From JAMXLO01 sp036494925 (GTDB lineage Bacteria > Pseudomonadota > Alphaproteobacteria > Acetobacterales > Acetobacteraceae), in NCBI GenBank assembly GCA_036494925.1, contig DASXNR010000553.1, positions 1 through 26,306 of the forward strand: 26,306 nucleotides of DNA, given 5' to 3'. Within the stretch, counting starts at the first letter, position 1; each line of letters starts with the position of its first letter. Both the position numbers and the translations under genes were made by a program. Shown piece by piece: positions 20,547-26,306 of this stretch. Under the pieces are notes generated by a model that had not been told where the DNA came from, did no database searches, and saw nothing but the letters and a program-made list of their open reading frames with translations.

Positions 20547-23500
20547 ATGTCGGATGACCGGACCCCCATGCGGCGACTGCATCGCGCGGCCGAATCGGAC
20601 GTGCTCGCGCCGTTGCTCGATGCGGCGACATTGCCAGGCGATCTCGCTGCACGCGTGGACCTGCGCGCCCGCTCTCTCGTCCACGCCGCGCGCGCGGCGC
20701 ACAAGCCCGGCGCGGATGTCACCGACTTCCTGGCCGAATACGGCCTTGGCACCGCGGAAGGGGTCGCGCTGCTATGCCTGGCCGAGGCGCTGCTGCGCAT
20801 TCCGGACGCCGCCACCGCGGATGCGCTGATCGATGACCGCATCGCTGCCGCGGACTGGCAGGCCCATGTCGGTCACGGCGACTCGCTCGCGGTGAACGCG
20901 TCCGCCTGGGCGTTCATGCTGACCGGCCGCGTGCTGGCGCTAAACGATGTGGCCGGTGTGATCGGCAGCGTCATCCGGCGCATTGGCGAACCCGTGATCC
21001 GAGGCGCTTTGCGTCGTGGCATGCGCGTGCTGGCGCGGCAGTTCGTCATGGGCCGCACGATTCACGAGGCGTTGGCGCGCACCGACCGGCGCTCGCGCTA
21101 CAGCTTCGACATGTTGGGCGAGGCGGCGAAGACGCGTGGCGATGCGGAACGCTACCGGCTCGCCTATCTCGACGCGATCGGTGCCATCGGCCGCAGCTCG
21201 TCGGCGAGCGCGTCAGGCATTTCGGTCAAGCTCTCGGCACTGCATCCGCGCTACGAGCCGTTGCAGGCGACGCGCTGCGTTCCGGCGCTGATTGGCACGC
21301 TCAGCGATCTGGCGCTTGCTGCGAAAGCCGCTCACATCGGTCTCACCGTCGATGCGGAGGAGGCGGACCGGCTGGAAATCAGCCTCGACATCTTCGCCGC
21401 GGTGCTGGCCGATCCGATGCTCGCGGGCTGGAACGGACTAGGTATCGCCGTGCAGGCGTACCAGAAGCGGGCGCTGCCGCTGATCGACTGGGTCGCCGAA
21501 CTGGGTCGACGCACTCAGCATCGCATCCCGACGCGGCTGGTGAAGGGCGCCTACTGGGACAGCGAGATCAAGTTGGCGCAGGTACAGGGCCATCCGGACT
21601 ATCCGGTGTTCACCCGCAAGGCCGCGACCGACGTGAGCTGGCTCGCCTGCGCGCGGCGCATGCTGGAATGCCGCGACGCGATCCTTCCCGCCTTTGCCAC
21701 GCACAACGCGCACAGCCTGGCCTTCGTCCTGGAATGCGCGGGCGACGACGAGTTCGAAATGCAGCGCCTGCACGGCATGGGCGAGGCGCTGTACCACGAT
21801 GCGACCTATCCGGTGCGGGTCTATGCGCCGGTCGGCACGCACGAGGACCTGCTCGCCTATCTGGTCCGACGGCTGCTCGAGAACGGCGCCAACACCAGCT
21901 TCGTGCATCGCCTGGTCGATCCGTCGGTGCCGGAAGAGGCGATCGTCGCCGATCCCGTGGCGCGGATGCGCGCGCTCGGCGCCAGTCGCAATCCGCGCAT
22001 TCCGCTGCCGCGTGCGCTTTATCCGGATCGCGTCAATTCCGCCGGCGTCGATCTCGCCGACCGTGCGATCGGGCCGGAGCTGCTCGCCGCGGTTCACCGC
22101 CACGCCAGCCGCGTGACGCAAGGCACGCGCGAGATCCACAATCCCGCCGATCGCCGCATGCTGGTCGGTGCGATCGACGATGCCGGTTTGCCGGAGATCG
22201 ACGCGGAACTCGACTTGCTCGCGCGTGGTTGGCGCGAGTGGGACATGGCGGGCGGCGCGCATCGCGCCGGCGTGCTGGAGCGCGCCGCCGATCTGATCGA
22301 GGCGTCGCGCGAGGAACTGCTGTTCCTGCTGGCGCGTGAAGGCGGCAAGACATTGCCCGACGGCATCGCGGAAGTTCGCGAGGCGGCGGACTACTGCCGC
22401 TGGTATGCCCTGCATGCCCGCCTCGCCTTCGCCGCGCCGCGCGAACTCGCCGGACCTACCGGCGAGCGCAACACCTGGGCGCTCGGCGGGCGTGGCGTGT
22501 TCGCCGCCATCTCGCCGTGGAATTTCCCATTGGCGATCTTCACCGGTCAGGTTGCCGCCGCGCTCGCCGCCGGCAACGCGGTGGCGGCCAAGCCCGCCGA
22601 GCAGACGCCATTGGTCGCGGCCCGCGGCGTCGGGCTGCTGATCGAGGCCGGTGTACCGGCTTCCGCACTGGCACTGCTGCCGGGTGACGGAACGGTTGGG
22701 CAGGCGCTGGTGAACGATCCACGCATAGCGGGTGTCGCCTTCACCGGCGGCACCGAGACCGCGCAGGCGATCGCACGGGTATTGGCCGCGCGGCCGGGAC
22801 CGATCGTTCCGTTGATCGCGGAGACCGGTGGCATCAACGCGATGATCGTGGACAGCTCCGCGCTGGCCGAGCAGGTGGTGACCGACGTGCTGACCGGTGC
22901 GTTCGGCTCGGCCGGCCAGCGCTGCTCGGCGCTGCGACTGCTGTGCGTGCAGGACGACATCGCCGACCGCGTGCTGCACATGCTGCACGGCGCCGCCGAG
23001 ACATTGCTGATCGGTGATCCGCTCGACCCCGCGACCGATGTCGGCCCGGTAATCGACGAGGACGCACGCGCAGCATTGGAACGCGCGGCGGCACAGCTCG
23101 GCACGCCGCTGTTCGCGCTGCCGCTGGCACCCGGCACCGAGCATGGCAGCTTCTTCGCGCCGCGCGCTGTTCTGCTGGAACAGGCCAGTGCGCTGGACGC
23201 GGAGATCTTCGGGCCAGTGCTGTGTATCGTGCGTTACGCGGCGGATCGGCTGGACGGATTGATGGATGCGATCGACGCCACCGGTTACGGCCTGACGCTC
23301 GGGATCCATAGCCGCATCGAGGCTACGCAGCGGCGCATTGCGGAGCGGCTGCGGATCGGCAACTCCTACGTGAACCGCAACCAGATCGGTGCGGTGGTCG
23401 GTGTGCAGCCGTTCGGCGGGCGCGGCCTTTCCGGCTCCGGGCCGAAGGCCGGGGGACCGATCACGCTGTATCGATTTGCCGAAGAACGCGTCTTATCCAT

Positions 23501-23555
23501 CAACACTGCGGCGGCCGGAGGCAATGCGGCGCTGCTCGCCTCGGACGAAGGATAG
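20547..23555 (+). CDS. putA: Bifunctional proline dehydrogenase / glutamate-semialdehyde dehydrogenase PutA
   Basis: The 1002-residue enzyme oxidises proline to glutamate in two steps, using FAD and then NAD+. The proline dehydrogenase barrel spans roughly residues 130-450, with VKLSALHPRYE, VDAEEADRLE, RLVKGAYWDSEIK and RVYAPVGTHEDL. The aldehyde dehydrogenase half spans about 520-985, with SPWNFPLAIFTGQ, FTGGTE, the general base Glu759 (AETGG) and catalytic Cys793 (GQRCSA). No N-terminal ribbon-helix-helix DNA-binding domain is present, so this is the short PutA type that does not act as its own repressor, and no large C-terminal domain follows. DgoK starts 12 bp after its stop. No proline transporter (PutP) or Lrp-type PutR regulator is adjacent. 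Confidence 0.95.
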   Translation: MSDDRTPMRRLHRAAESDVLAPLLDAATLPGDLAARVDLRARSLVHAARAAHKPGADVTDFLAEYGLGTAEGVALLCLAEALLRIPDAATADALIDDRIAAADWQAHVGHGDSLAVNASAWAFMLTGRVLALNDVAGVIGSVIRRIGEPVIRGALRRGMRVLARQFVMGRTIHEALARTDRRSRYSFDMLGEAAKTRGDAERYRLAYLDAIGAIGRSSSASASGISVKLSALHPRYEPLQATRCVPALIGTLSDLALAAKAAHIGLTVDAEEADRLEISLDIFAAVLADPMLAGWNGLGIAVQAYQKRALPLIDWVAELGRRTQHRIPTRLVKGAYWDSEIKLAQVQGHPDYPVFTRKAATDVSWLACARRMLECRDAILPAFATHNAHSLAFVLECAGDDEFEMQRLHGMGEALYHDATYPVRVYAPVGTHEDLLAYLVRRLLENGANTSFVHRLVDPSVPEEAIVADPVARMRALGASRNPRIPLPRALYPDRVNSAGVDLADRAIGPELLAAVHRHASRVTQGTREIHNPADRRMLVGAIDDAGLPEIDAELDLLARGWREWDMAGGAHRAGVLERAADLIEASREELLFLLAREGGKTLPDGIAEVREAADYCRWYALHARLAFAAPRELAGPTGERNTWALGGRGVFAAISPWNFPLAIFTGQVAAALAAGNAVAAKPAEQTPLVAARGVGLLIEAGVPASALALLPGDGTVGQALVNDPRIAGVAFTGGTETAQAIARVLAARPGPIVPLIAETGGINAMIVDSSALAEQVVTDVLTGAFGSAGQRCSALRLLCVQDDIADRVLHMLHGAAETLLIGDPLDPATDVGPVIDEDARAALERAAAQLGTPLFALPLAPGTEHGSFFAPRAVLLEQASALDAEIFGPVLCIVRYAADRLDGLMDAIDATGYGLTLGIHSRIEATQRRIAERLRIGNSYVNRNQIGAVVGVQPFGGRGLSGSGPKAGGPITLYRFAEERVLSINTAAAGGNAALLASDEG

Positions 23556-23567
23556 GGGGAACGATCC

Positions 23568-24452
23568 ATGATCGGCGTCGATTGGGGCACCACCAGCTTC
23601 CGCGCCTTCCGCATCGCGAAGGACGGGACCATTCGCGACCGCCGCACCGCGCTGCGGGGCCTGCTCAATGTGCCCGATAACCGCTTCGCCGACACGTTGC
23701 GCGAGGAGGTCGGACCGTGGCTCGCTGCCGGCGAGGACCACGTGCTGCTGTCGGGGATGATCGGCAGCCGGCAGGGCTGGCGGGAGGCGCCCTATCTGGC
23801 GTGCCCGGTCGGCGCGCCGGAGGTTGCCGCCGGATTGGTGGAGATCGAGTTCGACTGGGGCCAGGTGAAGCTGGTGCCCGGCCTGTCTGCCGCGGATGAT
23901 GCGAGCGTCGCCGAGGTGATGCGCGGCGAGGAGACACAGGTGTTCGGCGTGCTGGGGGCGATGGGCGGCAGCGGACTGGCCTGCCTGCCGGGGACGCACT
24001 CGAAATGGGTGCGGGTCGAGGAGGGCCGCATCGTCGGCTTCACCACGCATATGACCGGCGAAACCTTCGGCGCGCTGCGCGGCCACACGATCCTTGGGCG
24101 CATGATGCGCGAGGGTCCAGCGGACGGTGCGCCGTTCGACGCTGGCGTGCAGCGGTGCGGCGATCCCGGCGGGCTGCTGCACCACATCTTCGGCGCGCGG
24201 TCGCTGGTGCTGGCGGGCCAACTGGCCGAGACCGATGCCGCCGCCTACCTGTCCGGCATCCTGATCGGCCACGAGGTGCGCTCGGCGCTGGCAGGGCGTC
24301 GAGGCGTGGTCGTGCACGTGATCGGTGCGCCGGAGCTGACCATGCTGTACGGGCGGGCGATCTCGGCGCATGGCGGATATCCCGAGCGCCATGATGGCGA
24401 GGCTGCAGCGCGCGGCCTGGCTCTCATCGGCGGGCGAGCGACATGGAACTGA
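23568..24452 (+). CDS. dgoK: 2-dehydro-3-deoxygalactonokinase
   Basis: The 294-residue kinase opens with the phosphate-binding strand MIGVDWGTTSFRAF and contains LSGMIGSRQGW and LPGTHSKWVRVE, with THMTGE further on; all are typical of DgoK. It phosphorylates 2-keto-3-deoxy-D-galactonate to the 6-phosphate in the De Ley-Doudoroff galactonate pathway. A GGGGGAA ribosome-binding site lies before the ATG. Its 3' end overlaps the next gene, the matching aldolase, by 10 bp, so the two are coupled. It lies only 12 bp after putA, which suggests read-through from the proline gene. The galactonate dehydratase (dgoD), a transporter and a regulator are not in the window. Confidence 0.93.
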   Translation: MIGVDWGTTSFRAFRIAKDGTIRDRRTALRGLLNVPDNRFADTLREEVGPWLAAGEDHVLLSGMIGSRQGWREAPYLACPVGAPEVAAGLVEIEFDWGQVKLVPGLSAADDASVAEVMRGEETQVFGVLGAMGGSGLACLPGTHSKWVRVEEGRIVGFTTHMTGETFGALRGHTILGRMMREGPADGAPFDAGVQRCGDPGGLLHHIFGARSLVLAGQLAETDAAAYLSGILIGHEVRSALAGRRGVVVHVIGAPELTMLYGRAISAHGGYPERHDGEAAARGLALIGGRATWN

Positions 24453-25060
24453 CATCCTGGCTCGGGCGCTGTCCGCTGATCGCGATCCTGCGCGGGGTGA
24501 AGCCGGACGAAGTCGTGGCGATCGGTGCGGCGCTCGAACGGCAAGGCGTCGCCATCGTCGAAGTGCCGCTGAATTCACCGCGGCCGATGGAAAGCATCGC
24601 GCTGCTGGCGCGCACGTTCGGCGACCGGCTGCTGATTGGTGCCGGCACCGTGATGAGGCCGGCGCAGGTTGCGGAAATCGCCAGCGCCGGGGGCAGGCTG
24701 ATCGTCACGCCGCACGCCGATGCGGCGATCGCGCGGGCAGCGAAGCAGGACGGTCTGCTGGCGGTGCCCGGGTTCTTCACGCCGGCGGAGGCGTTCGCCA
24801 TGCTGGCGGCGGGGGCGGACGGGCTGAAGCTGTTCCCCTCGGAGGCGGCCAGTCCCGCGGTGCTGCGTGCGCTGCTTGCGGTGCTCCCGGCCGGGACCGC
24901 GGTGCTTCCGGTGGGCGGCATCGACGCGTCGAATATGGCGGCGTGGCGCGCCGCCGGCGCCGCGGGTTTCGGAATTGGGTCGGCGATCTACCGGCCGGGG
25001 GACAGCCCGGAGACGGTCGGCGCCAAGGCACAGGCGTTGATCGCCGCCCTGGCGGGGTGA
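24443..25060 (+). CDS. dgoA: 2-dehydro-3-deoxy-6-phosphogalactonate aldolase
   Basis: The 205-residue class I aldolase belongs to the KDPG/KDPGal family. Glu40 in IVEVPLNS is the acid/base residue and Lys129 in GLKLFPSEA the Schiff-base lysine. GAGTVM (about 67-72) and VGGI in the C-terminal phosphate site are also family marks. It cleaves 2-keto-3-deoxy-6-phosphogalactonate to pyruvate and glyceraldehyde-3-phosphate. Assignment to the galactonate rather than the gluconate branch rests mainly on the 10 bp overlap with DgoK. The histidine phosphatase gene is convergent, its stop beginning 20 bp away, and I see no clear terminator hairpin between them. Confidence 0.92.
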   Translation: MELTSWLGRCPLIAILRGVKPDEVVAIGAALERQGVAIVEVPLNSPRPMESIALLARTFGDRLLIGAGTVMRPAQVAEIASAGGRLIVTPHADAAIARAAKQDGLLAVPGFFTPAEAFAMLAAGADGLKLFPSEAASPAVLRALLAVLPAGTAVLPVGGIDASNMAAWRAAGAAGFGIGSAIYRPGDSPETVGAKAQALIAALAG

Positions 25061-25079
25061 TTTCGGGCGCCGCTATAGC

Positions 25080-25703
25080 TTACGCGTCACCGGGCAGCAG
25101 CCTCTGCGCGAATTGCGTGAAGCCGGTGATCGGGCCGGTGCCCGACGGGCGGTCGAACACCCAGACGAGGTCATAGCGCGCACCGCCGGGGCCCTTCGGC
25201 CAGGACGAGGGAACGCCGAGCGTGCCGGAGGTTCCACTACCAGTCAGGATACACCGGCTGATCCCGGGACCGCTGTCCGCGACCAGCGGGATGTCCTCGT
25301 GCTCCCAGCAGATCAGCACCACCCCGTCCTTTGCGAGCGCGTCCGTCACCATCCCGGGGTAATCCTTCTTCTTGTGCCTGGTGTCGATTGTCAGCCCAAG
25401 CTTCGTCGCCAGCGGGGCGATCGTCTGGTACGGCCGCTGGCTCGGCGTCTTGCCGGCATCGCTGGTCTTTGGGTTGGCCGCGTAGAGATGTTGCGGCACC
25501 GCGAGCGTCGGCGTCCTGGGACCCCACGGCGGCGCGAACAGCGTGATCAGCGCGCCGGCGCGCTCCCAGCCGATGGTGACCAGCGATTCCTCGCCGTCCG
25601 GGCCACAGGTCGTGCCGGTGGCGTCCACTCCCGAATAGTCCTGGCCGTCGTATCTGGCCGGCTTCTCCGCATGACGGATCACCATGATCTTGGTCGCACC
25701 CAT
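25080..25703 (-). CDS. Histidine phosphatase superfamily protein
   Basis: The 207-residue protein begins MGATKIMVIRHAEKP. Here RHAEKP carries the phospho-accepting His11 and its neighbouring Arg. A later CWEHEDIP supplies the second catalytic His, and PSQRPYQTI may supply a phosphate-binding Arg. The family is broad, covering phosphatases and mutases for small metabolites and proteins; this branch has no assigned substrate that I can name. The reading frame is open far upstream, to 26291, but that part runs antisense to pcaH. The strong GGAGGAGG site eight bases before ATG 25703 decides the start. It is divergent from pcaH across a 114 bp region. Confidence 0.85.
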   Translation of the reverse strand: MGATKIMVIRHAEKPARYDGQDYSGVDATGTTCGPDGEESLVTIGWERAGALITLFAPPWGPRTPTLAVPQHLYAANPKTSDAGKTPSQRPYQTIAPLATKLGLTIDTRHKKKDYPGMVTDALAKDGVVLICWEHEDIPLVADSGPGISRCILTGSGTSGTLGVPSSWPKGPGGARYDLVWVFDRPSGTGPITGFTQFAQRLLPGDA

Positions 25704-25817
25704 TATCGGTTCCTCCTCCCGTTGTCGGCGACGCGCTATGGTAGTGTTCATTGCGGCCAATTGCAGCGGCCAGTTCGCTGTGACAGCTTGCGCGCGCCGG
25801 CTACCTTGGAGGACCCA
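25704..25817. promoter_or_regulatory. Divergent intergenic region, histidine phosphatase / pcaH
   Basis: The 114 bases between the two divergent starts must hold at least the pcaH promoter. An imperfect GCGGCCAATTGCAGCGGCC repeat lies at about 25755-25773 and could be an operator, but its symmetry is weak. GGAGG at 25808-25812 is the pcaH ribosome-binding site, and GGAGGAGG on the other strand serves the phosphatase. Confidence 0.35.
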
Positions 25818-26306
25818 GTGACCGATCCGGTCCCATTCCGCCCGCTCACCCCGGGTACGCAGCCGCCGTATGATGCGCCGGCGTATCGTGGCACGATCAA
25901 GCGGCATCCGAAGCAGAAGCTGCATCCGCTGCCCCAGACGATCACCGAGACTACGGGCCCCAGCTTCTCGCCAGGCCACTTTCCGCCGCTTGCCGATATG
26001 ACAATGAGCGACGGCAAGCCGGCGATCGGCGAGCGCATCATCGTGGCCGGCACCATCATCGATGAGGACGGCAGGCCGGTGCCGGATACGATGGTGGAGA
26101 TCTGGCAGGCCAATGCGACCGGCCGTTACCACCATCCCGCCGACCAGCACGATGCGCCGCTGGATCCGAATTTCCACGGCGCCGGCCGGGTGTTCACCGA
26201 CGAGCGCGGCCGCTACCGGTTCCTGACCATCCGGCCGGGCGCCTATCCCTGGCCGAACCACCGCAATGCCTGGCGGCCGAACCACATCCATTTCTCGTAT
26301 TTCGGG
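25818..26306 (+). CDS. pcaH: Protocatechuate 3,4-dioxygenase beta subunit, 3' end cut by window edge
   Basis: From GTG 25818 a frame of 163 codons stays open to the edge. It reads VTDPVPFRPLTPGTQPP, then KLHPLPQTITETTGPSF, RIIVAGTIIDEDGRPV and MVEIWQANATGRYHHP. The iron site of the intradiol dioxygenases is visible: a Tyr in GRYHH, a Tyr in RPGAYPWP, and the two His of RPNHIHFSYFG. PcaH pairs with PcaG to open the ring of protocatechuate to 3-carboxy-cis,cis-muconate, the first step of the beta-ketoadipate pathway. About 70-75 C-terminal residues and pcaG should lie beyond the window. A GTG start with GGAGG five bases upstream fits; no other pca gene is seen on this side. Confidence 0.93.
   Translation, partial: MTDPVPFRPLTPGTQPPYDAPAYRGTIKRHPKQKLHPLPQTITETTGPSFSPGHFPPLADMTMSDGKPAIGERIIVAGTIIDEDGRPVPDTMVEIWQANATGRYHHPADQHDAPLDPNFHGAGRVFTDERGRYRFLTIRPGAYPWPNHRNAWRPNHIHFSYFG

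Noticed and set aside
21438..23309. 623-codon open frame antisense to putA
   Set aside because: PutA is unmistakable on the other strand. Long antisense frames are expected from codon bias at high GC, and no motif is seen.
25704..26291. N-terminal extension of the histidine phosphatase to 26291
   Set aside because: The extra part is antisense to pcaH and the conserved RHAEKP motif starts ten residues after ATG 25703, as is normal for the family.

Overview
The window is GC-rich, densely packed bacterial chromosome. Nearly every gene has homologues in Alphaproteobacteria. Two long palindromic intergenic repeats (5817-5904 and 13310-13403) resemble REP-like elements common in that class, so an alphaproteobacterium is likely. 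A Rhodospirillales/Acetobacteraceae-type soil or plant-associated heterotroph is my best guess, made without any database search. I saw no rRNA, tRNA, CRISPR array, prophage or insertion sequence. I support 24 coding regions, two of them cut by the window edges, plus one eroded gene remnant and several repeats.

Layout. (1) 1-793, minus strand: a cupin protein followed by a mercaptopyruvate-type sulfurtransferase cut by the left edge. (2) 1130-5766, plus strand: a small lipoprotein, then an aromatic-acid-type efflux unit (FUSC permease, DUF1656 protein, HlyD-like adaptor) with GTGA overlaps, then an M20 metallopeptidase. (3) 5923-8335, plus: an MBOAT O-acyltransferase overlapping an SGNH-like membrane-anchored protein, preceded by a palindrome. 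(4) 8321-11405, minus: an S12 D-aminopeptidase, an MNT nucleotidyltransferase antitoxin with a truncated HEPN toxin remnant, and an ArgE/DapE-like M20 deacylase. (5) 11691-12170, plus: a lone DUF385/Ddn-type deazaflavin reductase homologue, possibly acquired. (6) 12235-19332: a divergent catabolic cluster. A 958-residue fusion of all three HcnA/HcnB/HcnC-type modules and a TauD-like dioxygenase lie leftward. An amidohydrolase and a dihydropyrimidinase/hydantoinase lie rightward. (7) 19376-25060, plus: a pentad-repeat mini-protein, a transglutaminase-like protease, PutA, and the DgoK/DgoA pair. (8) 25080-26306: a histidine phosphatase (minus) divergent from pcaH, the protocatechuate 3,4-dioxygenase beta subunit, cut by the right edge.

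Overall the region reads as a scavenging and catabolism neighbourhood: peptide and D-amino-acid derivatives (two M20 enzymes, a D-aminopeptidase), proline (PutA), a cyclic ureide or amine (the divergent cluster), 2-keto-3-deoxy-galactonate (DgoKA) and protocatechuate (PcaH), with an aromatic-acid exporter. The best candidate for an undescribed pathway is the divergent oxidoreductase/dioxygenase/amidohydrolase/hydantoinase cluster; its substrate cannot be read from sequence alone.
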